DNA from: Cristatella mucedo
Lineage: Eukaryota > Bryozoa > Phylactolaemata > Cristatellidae
NCBI GenBank assembly: GCA_009760855.2
Contig: WPIO01000046.1
Location: 3,102,501 to 3,166,500 of the forward strand
Length of the DNA: 64,000 nucleotides
Direction: 5' to 3'
Shown: piece by piece, positions 24,369 through 34,799 of the stretch
Position numbering within the stretch: the stretch's first letter is position 1
Layout: each line of letters opens with the position of its first letter
Position numbers and translations under genes: made by a program
Notes under the pieces: generated by a model
What the model saw: the letters and a program-made list of their open reading frames with translations, nothing else
Databases searched by the model: none
Told to the model about the DNA's origin: nothing

Positions 24369-25966
24369 GAAAGGTGAAGGGCGAGCGTTTGAGGTCGAAA
24401 AACGGGCTTGGGATTTATTTTACCCGGAGTAAGGCTTGATGGTTTCACTGCTGCTGTCTTTCCCTGACGCAGCTCCGCAGTCTCCGCGGAGTCCATGACC
24501 TGTGCGACCATGGCAGTTTGGCATTGGCATTGGCAGCCTTTTCACTTGTCTAGAGGTCGAGGTCGAGGTCGAGAAGCAACGGAATGTTGGTATCGTAGGC
24601 GGGTACACAAGTTGGTACATTAAGCGGGATAGAAAATTGTTAGTAACCAACGCACTTGGTTTTTGTGCATTCGCTTTGTTACGAATGTGTAGCAAAGCTG
24701 TACCACTATGCAAGAACCGCTATTGTAGCGGTACACGTGCTTCGCGAGCGTCTAAGGGCTCGGCCACATAGGTTTGCCAGCTGCTGCTGCTTACGTCCGG
24801 ATTTAAACCGGCCGAGTGTTCACCGGAGTGAAATTTACGCCGGTGTAGCAGGCCAGAGTATAACTCGCCCAGAGCACTACCGGGGTTAAAACCACCCTGA
24901 CCACTATAACCCGGGGTTAAAACGGCCCTTGGTATTATGATATCACCAGGGTGAAAACGGCCTTAGAAAGCTTTATACCCGTGGTGTAAAGTAGGCTAGG
25001 CCAAACTATACCCCCAGGCCAGAATTTACTTCATCTGAAAGATGATGCGGAGCACGGAATTTTTAACCATAGCTAAATCTTTTAATTATTGTTAATTTTT
25101 CAGTGGCAATTAGCGAAAACAATATTCGCAACGAATTTTTGCTACCCGACAGAGAACTAGCCCCGATATCTACAAGCGTATAAATGCAAGTGAGATTTCT
25201 AATTTAATCCATTAAAGCAGTTTTCAGAAGAGCTCAAAGCTGTGGTCATGATCTGTTTCGCGATGAAGCAAAGACAAGATTAAAAACAAATTGCGCTTTG
25301 TGAATTTAAAGCCGAACAGCAAAATCCCGCACTAGCGGAACAACACAGGCGGCCGCCCTTCCAAGCGGAAAGTGAATCCTGGGTTTTCAAGGTTATTTTG
25401 GGCTTTGCCTTATCAAATCTAGGTACGCTCAGAAATATGCAGTATGCGCATGCTTGGCTGTCTGTAGAGGCACTGAGTCACCATGGATATGCATATTGCT
25501 ACGCTGAAGAGTTTTCTTCAGTGTACACAGAGCCCGAGGGCTTTTGCGTTTCGCACGGTAGAAAATATTCCGACTTGAGAAATAGTTTGTAGAAAAGACG
25601 AGGTAGGTGAGAGATCGGAGTATGAGTGCCTTAGCGTGAAAGTCCGTTCGTCACGCGACAGTTGGTCTATAATATATACATATAATATGCTTCCTAAAAC
25701 TAAACGACTCTATAATGGAACTGCTGCTACACGTCAAAGCGTGCGGCCGAACTAGAAGGCTTTGCTCTCCTTTTGATGTTATTATGCTGTTGTGGGACGA
25801 TCACCATGTGCTCGGAATTTGGTGTCATCTTAGACAGCAGCATTAATTTTAAAAGCTTCGTTAGGAAGACAGCTTTTACCAACAGCTAGCCATTGCGTCC
25901 TATCGCTATCTGGGATTAGGAACTGCCTTCGCGATGGTTTGCAAACAAAATTAGGAAACAAATATA
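24369..25966. other. Unassigned 1.6-kb region with degenerate short repeats
   Basis: Holds a GGTCGA triplicate near 24556 and the degenerate CCGGGGTTAAAACGGCC cluster (next entry). The remainder, including an AT-rich part at 25050-25320, has no recognised feature. Confidence 0.4.
24797..25000. repeat. Degenerate CCGGGGTTAAAACGGCC motif cluster
   Basis: Related 17-19 bp words start at 24797, 24823, 24880, 24911 and 24946, with a weaker one near 24979, spaced 26-57 bp. The best are CCGGGGTTAAAACGGCC (24911) and CCAGGGTGAAAACGGCC (24946). The word is nearly palindromic. Confidence 0.6.
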
Positions 25967-25967
25967 T

Positions 25968-26094
25968 AATTTATTTGTTTAGCGCCCTAAGAGAACTTAA
26001 TCCCTATTCAGGCGCTTCACCTATGCCATGGGGCTCAAGCCCTCAACCTAGACCAGACCTTGGTCGGGGTGAGCACCTTAACCAATTTAACTAG
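25968..26094 (-). mobile_element. SINE1 copy
   Basis: On the minus strand: TTAAGGTGCTCACCCCGACC, an AAGGTCTGG arm, GGGCTTGAGCCCC (B-box-like), then GTGAAGCGCCTGAATAGGGA, TTAAGTTCTCTTAGGGCGCT and a short AT-rich end. The first few head bases are diverged. Confidence 0.85.
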
Positions 26095-26169
26095 CTCATT
26101 AGTCCTGTCTTGGCTAGGTTAGTGCAATTCCCTTTTGGCTGGGCTACCAAAAAAGCCACTAGGCCACTG

Positions 26170-26480
26170 CCGTTGGCTATAAATATGGCTGAAAGGCTAG
26201 TTTGCAAATCCAGGAGGTTTGACCGTGTGTGTATTATCCTGAAAGAGCTTGGATGGCTGCCGGTCGATCAACGGATACAGAACAAAAGTCTTCATGGTGA
26301 CCCGCAACCACATCTCAGCTCCTTCAAACCTAGCTGAACTACTGCACCGGTATCAGCCTCCTTGTGCCCTCAAGTACTGAATGGCCACTATATTAGCCGT
26401 TCCATTCCTCCGCTTTAAGAACGGTGGTGACAGAAAATTTTGCTCTGCAGGTCCTAGACTGTGGAACTCATTTCCATAAT
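26170..26480 (+). pseudogene. RT C-terminal fragment of a second CR1/L2-like family
   Basis: NMAERLVCKSRRFDRVCIIL, then KELGWLPVDQRIQ, and PRLWNSF at about 26450-26474: the standard order of the L2/CR1 C-terminal region. The wording (KSRRFDRV...KELGWLPVDQ) differs from the window's main family (RERRSCHITPLLADLHWLPV), so it is a different lineage. It ends abruptly where the next fragment begins. Confidence 0.65.
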
Positions 26481-26487
26481 TCTTAAA

Positions 26488-27356
26488 ATTATAGGCAAAC
26501 CTAATGTTCCTGAAAAATTGAAAAGCTTGACACTCAAAATTGGTTCTGCCAGCACATCTCCTTTAGCACATGTACAAAATCCAGGTGCCCTGTTACAAAA
26601 TGATCTCTCTATAGACGACCGGCCTACAGTCAAGTCTGCCTACTTTAAAGCTACGTTACATTGCTAAAATAAGGGCATGCTTAGAAAGGGAGACTATATC
26701 CTCATTGATATATACATTTAGGAAATCCCGTCCCCAATTTTGTAACTAATTGCTTGGTTGTCTACGTCTACCAGCATGTGCAATCAGGCAGGTAGGCTTT
26801 TTTGTCATGAGCGTCGCAGTTGCCGTATCACATCACTTCTCACGGACCTGCAGTATCTCCCAAGTAAGCAGCCTGGCGACTTCAAGACTCCGTCATTTAT
26901 TTGTCCCATCAATCGCTGGCTCCAGCCTTCCTTTTTTAAGACAAATCCATCCCAAAGGTAGGCATCTTACCACCCGCTTTCATGACTCCAATAGTTTGGC
27001 TATACATCGAACGTACCTCAAATCCCATGAAGACCGTGCCTTTAGTTCGTAGGCTTCCAAAGCCTGGAACTCACTCCCTCACTTGACGACGTTTGAAAAA
27101 AGAACCCAAAAACACACCAGTTTCTCAAAAAATTTGGGGGTGCTTGTGATTTGTCCTTTGTACGCTTATTAGTGCTTACACTGTGCATGCTACCATTAAA
27201 AATATTTACATGCTGACCCTGTTCATTTTACCTCTAACCGTATTATGCTTGATGACATGTTGATGTTATCACTATTTTATCACGCGTCCTTCACAAAATA
27301 TGTATATAACGTAGAGAGAAGTCAAAATATGTGAATGTATTATTATTATTATTAAC
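26488..27356 (+). pseudogene. L2-like element fragment, decayed
   Basis: Begins in the GKPNVPEKLKSLTLKIGSAS block (main family: GKPSVIQKLERLTLKIGSDS) and continues through LLQNDLSIDD and VKSAYFK near 26640, FCHERRSCRITSLLTDLQYL near 26790-26860, and a degraded RPCL*F/SLELTPS end near 27035. The 3' UTR is AT-rich and ends with (ATT)n at 27338-27352. Several frameshifts and stops are present. Confidence 0.8.
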
Positions 27357-29027
27357 TATTCCATTTAAACTTCTTTCAACTTTTTTGTTCCTTGACGGCG
27401 GAAGGAGTTCCGTCAAAATTAAGCCCGGATGTGGACCAAGTTAAGCTTACTGATGATGCCCTACGCTACTCTCCGACAGAGAGATAACAGAATCCAGACT
27501 CATCTTTTAAATATGACCCTTTCTCTTTAAAATTCTACAGCGTCAAAAACCCCCTTCAGCACGTGGATAGTATTACTATCGACAACAGTTTAATAAGGAG
27601 ACACTACGTTGAACACTGAGGAGGGTTCGAGAAACTTGACACTTAGACAAATGCAGAATGCGCGAGGAGAAACTCGACGTAGACGGTTTCGCTGATCCAA
27701 TAATTTCATTTACTACTGATTTTATTATAGCCTAAATTGGCAATGTTCTGTCAACCATCGACGGAATTATGCAGATATTCACTACTCAAAATTAGACTGT
27801 ATTATACTATATTAGTACACTATATGTACTCAAATTTACTTGCTTGTAACACCATTTCAATACAAAGTTTACAACTATAGAATATGTCTACCTCCAAAAC
27901 AGGAATTTGGTGTAAAGAATGAAAAGCAAAAAGTTGTATTTTTATCCATTACACAGTAAAATGTATTCTTGGAACTTTTAGATAACAAAAAGCGACGATG
28001 TACATTATAGGCAGATACAATGCATAAAGGGACATGCGTAGCGAGAATGGCTACAGGTAGATTACACGTCACTTAAGCCACGTGAAAGGGTGTTCCATAC
28101 GGCGTGATTTTGCAGTTTGCGAAAGGTTCAGGTACATTCCCCATGAATGAATTCCCTAGATATGCTGCTGCGAACGGATATTTCAACTTTGATCATGACT
28201 CCATCAGAAGGTGCTACTACTTCCTTGCAGTACTTGCAGTCTCGTTGCTCGTCGACTTACGTGTTCTCTAAGCAAACGGAATTTTTATGAAGATTTTAAA
28301 TGCTTTTTTAAGTAGGAGCGTATTTACGCTTTCTAAGCATGCCGTGGCAAGTTCATAGATGCCGTGTGGCTATGAGTGAACAAAATAGCTATAAAAGGTG
28401 CAAAGGTCAAGACAATTAATTAAAAAAAATTTCAATTTTTCATTGGTGCATTAATTGATTTTATAAATTAGGGGAAAAAGGAATTGTACGCAGTTTTAAG
28501 TTAGTTCAAGTGCTACCTACCTTCAGCTATCTGGCTACAAACATGCTACGCAGTAGCTTTACCAAAAATGATGTCGACGACCCGTTGTATGAAATGGTAT
28601 GCATCATTGGCTTTCGAAAGAAAATTTTCGGGGTAAGCTCAGTAGCTGACAACGAAAGTATCCTAGTATTATTTGTCCCAGCAGTGAGACGCGACGCATT
28701 GACGTCACGTAAAATTTAAATTTAACAAATTTCGGACAAATATCTAGTCAGTCGCATGCTCATTGTGCCAGCAAGCCCAGGTGACCTCTCGAGCCACCCC
28801 GCGGAACTCAAGTCTAGTGAGCTTCGAACCATCTGATTGAGATTCCGTTCAACCTTCGCAGGAGTGGGATTACACTACTGATGCAAGTGTTCGCTACACG
28901 TGGCTGCTGACGCACTAATGTCTTTAGTGAGTCGAGGTGGAGTCAAGGGGCGGGGCGAAGCAGCACCTTCCACAGTCTAAAACCAGGCAGCACTCGCTGA
29001 TAGACACGATTTAAAAAACATACATAT
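27357..29027. other. Unassigned AT-rich region
   Basis: About 1.7 kb with no recognised gene, RNA or repeat. Short frames (27875-28072 minus, 28510-28719 plus) resemble nothing I know. Confidence 0.45.
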
Positions 29028-29435
29028 GATTCATTCGTATAGCACCCCACGAGAACTTCATCTCTATTCAGGCGCTTCTCATGCCTCGGGGTTCGATTCC
29101 AAGACCTCAGCCAGACCTCGGTCAGGGCGCTGCACCTTAACCGTGATGGCACACTAGGTACGGCGGTTGCTTTAGACGACCTCGGTCCCGAGGTCGTGAG
29201 TTCAAATCCTGCGGGGGGGGGGGCGATCCTTTATCGCCCGGATTCGAATCCTGCGATGGGCGATTCGTTATCGCCACTGCAAGTGGTGGTGATAGCCGAC
29301 AAGGCTTATCTGTCGCTATACAAAAAGGAGCAGTTGAATCAGTATTTAATCAGTCAATTTAAGTCAGTCAGTATTTAATCAGTCAATCATCAATTTAATC
29401 AGTATTTTGTTTAACCGCTGGACCAAACCAGCTCG
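29028..29435 (-). mobile_element. SINE1 copy split by a SINE2 insertion
   Basis: Minus-strand SINE1: tail and body at 29028-29143 (on minus, GCGCCTGAATAGAGATGAAG and the B-box-like GGAATCGAACCCCG), head at 29411-29435 (on minus, CGAGCTGGTTTGGTCCAGCGG). Removing 29144-29410 restores one continuous SINE1. TTAACCG is present on both sides (29137-29143 and 29411-29417). Confidence 0.85.
29144..29410 (+). mobile_element. SINE2 inserted in SINE1
   Basis: A-box match TGGCACACTAGG (29147-29158) and B-box match AGTTCAAATCC (29199-29209). The body has GGTGGTGATAGCC, AAGGCT, CTGTCGCTATA and CAGTTGAATCAG. The tail repeats AATCAGTATTTAATCAGTC. The B-box region is tandemly doubled: a second GGATTCGAATCCTGCG lies near 29240, each followed by a TTATCGCC word. 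A run of 11 G lies at 29213-29223. Confidence 0.85.
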
Positions 29436-30082
29436 TAGATATTTGACCTGAGTTGGCTTTAAAATAAAGAGCACATGCAGCGAGACTGGCTGCTGTGAAT
29501 CTAGCGAAGAAGATTCCCAGGGACGAGTTTGCTAAGTTGAAGCGAGTCATGGAGTTAATCCGACAGCGAGATCTGTTTGCGTGCTGAAATAATCCTCAAA
29601 CTACATGCAACCACACTGACAGACCACACGAAGTTATCAGTAGGCCAACTAATGCCAAACATTAGGCGTGATATTAAGCTGGTAGGCAAGTGAAATAAAT
29701 TATACAGGAAGGCAGGCGGTTTCAAACGCTTTTAGTGCGTGAGTGGGAGACCGGAGTGAGTATTGGAGTACGACGGAGACGACGGAGCCTCGACGACGAG
29801 TCGGAGACCATATACCAGTACGGAGAGCGCATCAACGACGACCAGCCCTGACATTCAGAAGATATCCTCACGAACGCTCTCCTCGTTCGTAAGCATCTCG
29901 ATGACGAACGAGGCGAGGCTTAGCAATGCGTTATCGTGGACGAGAGAGGCAGAGCGAGTAAGAAATTGATGCAGCCTGCACGTGCGAACGACTTCGTGCG
30001 AAGTCAAATAAGACCGGTGTACTAAACGAGCGACTGGTCAACCTGAAACACGTGACAAACATTTACGCCGACACTATGTAAG
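29436..30082. other. Unassigned sequence
   Basis: No recognised gene or repeat. A GACGACG-rich part lies at 29770-29850. Confidence 0.4.
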
Positions 30083-30182
30083 AAATAATAATATTAATAA
30101 TGCACTCGATAAAGCGCCCTCAGAGAACTCAACCTCTTTCTAGGCGCTTTACATTTGCTGCAAAGGGAAATGCAATGCAATC
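30083..30182 (-). mobile_element. L2-like element, 3' tail only
   Basis: AATAATAATATTAATAATGC, then AAAGCGCCCTCAGAGAACTC and CTCTTTCTAGGCGCTTTACA, then TTTGCTGCAAAGGGAAATGC. It is the reverse complement of the plus-strand tail at 12338 and close to consensus. Confidence 0.88.
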
Positions 30183-30364
30183 GCTGACATTCAGACGAGT
30201 CACAGTCATCCCATTGCGTATTGTCGTGGGCAAGGGCAATCGTGGTTCGGCAAGTGTGAACGGCGAGATTGATGATCTGAACGAGTTAGCATGCATAATT
30301 CAAGCTTTGTGGAGCACGAAAGCTCCAACTGGCCCTAATTTCGGCCTGCACCGATGGCGACCCA

Positions 30365-31080
30365 AACATTGCTCTCTATTTCGAATTGGTTAGTGACATT
30401 ATCTTTGTGGCGACAGGTATCTCGCAAGTGCAACGACGAACTACTCTGTAAGAAAAAAGATCGAGATCATATGCGACCTGATCAACGAACTGCAGGTTGA
30501 GTAGGACTGAAACCGGGAGACTGCACCAGTGAGCCAAGGAGATGGATACTCGCTGGCTATCATTTTTTTAGCGATTACTACGTTGCTTAATCGACGTGTT
30601 CACCCCTTGCTTTTGCAGTCATCTCGTGCGTGAAAAAGAATGGCAACCAGGCTGAGCAGAGAATCAACGCGACACGCGTCTTCGACTACTTGCTTTGATT
30701 CAAGTTTGGCTTCCTCTCACGTCTCAGGGATCACTTGCAATTTATTACGAACGAGCTAGCACAGGCATTGCAAATAAAGTATTGAGATATTTCCAATGCC
30801 TTGCACTTAGTCAATCGCAGCACGCAGGTGCTGATGGAGATACGAAAGGCTGTCTGCGATGATCCGCTGCTAAAAGTGCAGAAGCTTTGTCAGCAGAAGC
30901 TTTGTCAGCATCATGAGATTGAAGTGACCGACATGAATGCAGATACATCTTATAAGTTCGGCCTCGTCTGCAATGAGCTCACAAATAGTAGCGAACACTT
31001 CTGCCATGAAGATCTATTCAACTCGACAATCAAAAAGATCCAGTCGAACTTTCGTCTTCAGATGACGTCATAGAAGATGG
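30365..31080 (+). pseudogene. Second hAT-like transposase remnant (ZMYM1-like)
   Basis: A decayed stretch matches the middle of ZMYM1-like hAT proteins. A DIIFVATGISQVQRR-like block lies near 30393 (family: D-I-x-x-V-A/G...RR). A DTRWLS box near 30544 corresponds to the family's DTRWGSH. The open part 30801-31073 carries LHLVNRSTQVLMEIRKA and CQHHEIEVTDMNA (family: HEIEVPDMNA), then HFCHEDLFNSTIKKIQ. Stops separate the blocks. The catalytic start and the C-terminal dimerisation region were not seen. Confidence 0.6.
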
Positions 31081-31889
31081 ACCGATTGGATGCTTGCACC
31101 TCCCCTCGTCAATATTAATCAGCATTAAAAGTTGACGAACTGGTAGAGCTTTCAACAAAAGTCTACAAGAATTTTCAGACAATAATGTAAACTTAAATAC
31201 GGTCAGCACGTCCCTACGTTTCGTACACGCAACTCAATGCGAATTTGCTAAGCAGTGCTGATCAGTACATCTAGGATAATTTGATTTATATTTGACTCAG
31301 TAGCTAGGTCAGCGGACAATGAGGTCAGCCTGCCAAAAAGAGATAAACACCTCCGCGACTTTTCACGGGCGTAAGCTATCGAGTATAACAACACTCGTCC
31401 GAATCCCATCTCGGCTCAAAGTGCAGCTTTGGGTGCAGCTTAACTTGGGTGCACCTTAACTACCTGACTCGAGGTCTATAACTAAACCCAATGTCTATTA
31501 AATGACTTCGATGCATTTACTCTACCTTACCATAGATTTTAATACGTCAGGTTCCTAGTAATTATAATATAGGAACCGCGATGAGTGTTTCAGCAGTCAT
31601 TATCTAGCTGTGTGGCATACTGTGCTGCCGCTTCACTGTGCTTCCCCTTAAGTGAAGGTCATCGTTGGCCATTATAACAAAGGAAATCGAGCTCAACCAA
31701 TTATGTTGAGTGTTAATGTTCGACTTCACCCCGTCATTAGGATCTATCATAAATTACTACCAAGAGTTATTTTCGACGCCCTCATCACATCTGTCATTGT
31801 AGCTTTCGTATTTTCATCATCACGCCATGCCTCGGTTTGTGCCCGGTGAAAGGTGCACGCTTTCAAAGACAATGATCGTTGGCCAGAGC
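31081..31889. other. Unassigned sequence
   Basis: No recognised gene or repeat. Confidence 0.4.
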
Positions 31890-32108
31890 CAAGCGGCTAA
31901 TGTGAAGTGCCTGAATAGAGATGAGAGATTAGCTGATTCAACAGCGTTATTTATGTGGCAGCAGAAGAGCCTTAACGGCCATCTACACCGCTTACAGTGG
32001 GCGATTAAGGATCACCCAATACGCAACTCGAGCCCGTGACCTGGGCTGTGTAGAGCGAGCACCCCAACCCTCGGCTAGCACCCCGATTAGGTTCTCTTCA
32101 GGCGGTGA
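31890..32108 (+). mobile_element. SINE1 tail split by a SINE2 insertion
   Basis: AATGTGAAGTGCCTGAATAG and AGATGAGAGATTAG (31899-31932) continue at GTTCTCTTCAGGCGGTG (32091-32107). Joined, they give the SINE1 tail region. GATTAG is repeated at both sides (31927-31932 and 32085-32090). The tRNA-like head is not recognisable upstream. Confidence 0.75.
31933..32084 (-). mobile_element. SINE2 inserted in a SINE1 tail
   Basis: On the minus strand: a tRNA-like head GGTGCTAGCCGAGGGTTGGG, then a B-box-like GGGCTCGAGTTGCG. The SINE2 body follows: GGGTGATCCTTAATCGCCCA, AAGCGGTGTAGATGGCC, AAGGCTCTTCTGCTGCCACA, and it ends CTGTTGAATCAG. Confidence 0.8.
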
Positions 32109-33204
32109 AATATTGCTTAGTGTGTACCGCTGACAGATGTCGCAATAACCAACGAGCTGCACTTTAATGAGTGTCGTGAAACGTTGGCCGTTCAGGTTGC
32201 CAGTATTTTACTTTCCTGGATGCCTGGAGACAGGTGTGCTCCTTCAGTTTCAGCACTGTCTCAGTGGACACCAGCAAAAATCTCCGACTAAAACATTCTT
32301 AGTATACCCAAAGCATGAAGGAGCAGCTCTCCCTGCACCGCTGAACGAGCGATGGGGTCTGGGGGGTCATCAAGTTGATTGCTGACTTCATCTGAGCTAT
32401 CCAGTCTTGTCTGCCTTAATTGTGCTGGACAGTCACTGTGATTTGAAAACAGATTCCAGCAGAGGACGTCTCATAGGAGCATGCGTACAGGCAGACTTTC
32501 GAAAAAAGTGAAAATTTGCCTGAGCCCAAATCAGATCAAGATTTCCAACCAGTTCGTTCTTACGACACGCCGATTCAGCAGCCACGGCTTGGCCGCCGCG
32601 ACATGAAGTCGGTCGACATTTGTGTGTACGAAGAGGATGCAATTGCATTCCGCAGTTCACAAATTTCCCGGAACCATCGCAGAATGAGCATTATGTAGAC
32701 AGTATGCTACGCAGAATACGTAGAGGTGCCCCCCCCAGAGTAGAATAAGCCAAGATGAACTTTCGTGGAGGTTTATAAGTTGCGAGTGAGATCAGTAGTC
32801 CTCCCCATCGAGAGCGTCAAGCAGCAGCAGCAGCGTGTGACGGGTAGCCATTTCACCGATTGCTCATAATCACATAAATAAGAGTCCTCCTCGGGCGTGG
32901 AGTCTGTAACATTGCCAGTACTCGATGTCTAGACACCATCAGCAATAGGCTCGAAGTTTGTCCAGTCATATAAAAGTGGTAGTCCTAAACATCAGCAATT
33001 TGACACAGTGGTTGTCTCGAAGCAAGCTACAAAAGTCGCAGGCTCGACAGCGGCCATGTCTGGCTGTACCGAGGGTGCCTATTCTGTTCCTTCCAGCTTT
33101 AGTCAAGACTCGTGTACGGAAATCAGCAACCTACAAAAAGCTATTGTATGGTGTCCTGTTAAAACCATAAACTTGGGCCTCCTAAGCCCGTATGTCGGTG
33201 TCAT
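32109..33204. other. Unassigned sequence
   Basis: Short frames (32167-32385 plus, 33008-33253 plus) resemble no known family. A short CAGCAG run lies at 32823-32835. Confidence 0.4.
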
Positions 33205-33312
33205 CGCAAGTCTCCTACTGCCGACTATGGCTCATCCTTTTCTGCGATCCTGAGCTGCTACTTCCATGCTACTCACTACCTCAACTGCTCTCCCGATTCC
33301 CTTTTGTCTCAG
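33205..33312 (-). repeat. Dispersed repeat family X, copy 3 (partial)
   Basis: Reverse complement matches the 3' half of copies 1 and 2, including a 27-base identity with 10546-10572 and the block GCCATAGTCGGCAGT. It ends a few bases before a 13-bp minisatellite. Confidence 0.8.
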
Positions 33313-33330
33313 AATTATTCTTAGCATCAC

Positions 33331-33465
33331 TGGTGACAATGACTGGTGACAATGACTGGTGACAATGACTGGTGACAATGACTGGTGACAATGACCGGTG
33401 ACAATGACTGGTGACAGTGACTGGTGACAATGACTGATGACATCCTGGTGACATCCTAATGACAA
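33331..33465. repeat. 13-bp minisatellite
   Basis: Unit TGGTGACAATGAC. Eight units run from 33331 to about 33434, most identical, then degenerate TGATGACATCC and TGGTGACATCC units. Confidence 0.95.
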
Positions 33466-34743
33466 AGCCGCGACAAATCCGAGAGAAATTCCCAACTTTT
33501 GCTTCCAACGTCAACATATCTCCACCATCAGGGTGTTCATAATTAGGAGATAAGTACTTCATCCAAATGTTTCTTCATGCAGCTCAACCGAGAGTACTTC
33601 CACACAAAATCCATGGCCTGAACATAGATTCATAATTTTCTGAAAGTCAGAAAAATTCTTTTCGTCAGTTCGCTTACTTTAGTTAGGAAGACTTCAAGAT
33701 TAAGTGAACTTCAGCTGGATTTTTATCTAAATCCCCAAGTTCGGCCGAGCGTGCAACTAGTTCAGTGCTGAGCCACTCAATATTGCTGCCAGCACATCAC
33801 CGTATCACGCGAATAATGAAATGCATCTTTTTAGGGTTTAAAGTTCACAAGTATAGTCACAGGCAATGAGACGAGCACAGCGCGATATCTAAGGATCATC
33901 AGCAATTAATTATTCAACATTTACGCCACCAAACTTTATAGACAGGATTTCGCAGAGGATTCCGCTTCCTCACAGAGCTAGGTAGCAAACGCAGCACTCG
34001 CAATTACACCAGTAACAGGTGGCGTCCTAAAAATACCGATGATGCTCTAAGCCTTTGTATCGAAGCTAGCGACTCGCAGGTACAACAGTCGTGCGCACAG
34101 GTAGAATGACAGTAGAGAAACCACAGCGGCAATAAAGACCGCCTACAACTTAGTAACCAGTGTAACGTAACTAGTGTGGTGGCCAGATCATTTCCATAGC
34201 CCGGAAAAAAATCTACTCACCTGCGACGGAGAGCAAAACACATCGATGCATCGGCTATCACTCACAGCAGCCAGCTCTCGTATGGTGCCCGGAGCTCCAG
34301 TGAACAGCCGACCGATGCCTCGGGGGCATAACTTCGCCACATCTTAAAGCCCAGAGCTCGATTCTAGCCAGACTCAAAGCTAGAGCGTAGAGTCCTAGCT
34401 GTCTTATGCATCATTTTGGCCTTTTTACGGCCGAACCATGGATCGTGATGCAAAATCTTTCCTATTGGTTATATTATTGGTTATATATTGAATATCTCGT
34501 CAGTCACAGTCTGACTGAGACAGCACACCGATGTATCGATACGTAACCAGCCATTTGCAAGAACCTCTCAACTTTCATAGTTTCATCAACGAATGGCTTA
34601 ACTATGCAACCTCTAATATCTCTTCGCTGATATTTATTTCCTTTGATAGTTGGAGGAGATTTACCCGTCCTATGATGGCAGTTCACGTGTTTGTGCAGCA
34701 GCAAGTTTTCCCAATCGGTAGCAAGCGCAACCAGTTGGTGTGT

Positions 34744-34744
<1 letters not shown>
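33466..34744. other. Unassigned sequence
   Basis: No recognised gene, RNA or mobile element. Confidence 0.4.

Positions 34745-34745
<1 letters not shown>

Positions 34746-34797
<52 letters not shown>
34746..34797. repeat. (CT)n microsatellite
   Basis: Pure CT tract of about 50 bases. Confidence 0.95.

Positions 34798-34799
<2 letters not shown>

Noticed and set aside
29213-29223. G-quadruplex site
   Set aside because: A single G11 run within a SINE; without further G-runs nearby the claim is not supported.
33331-33465. CRISPR array
   Set aside because: Units of 13 bp directly abut with no unique spacers; a eukaryotic minisatellite. The 17-bp array at 11241 is excluded for the same reason.
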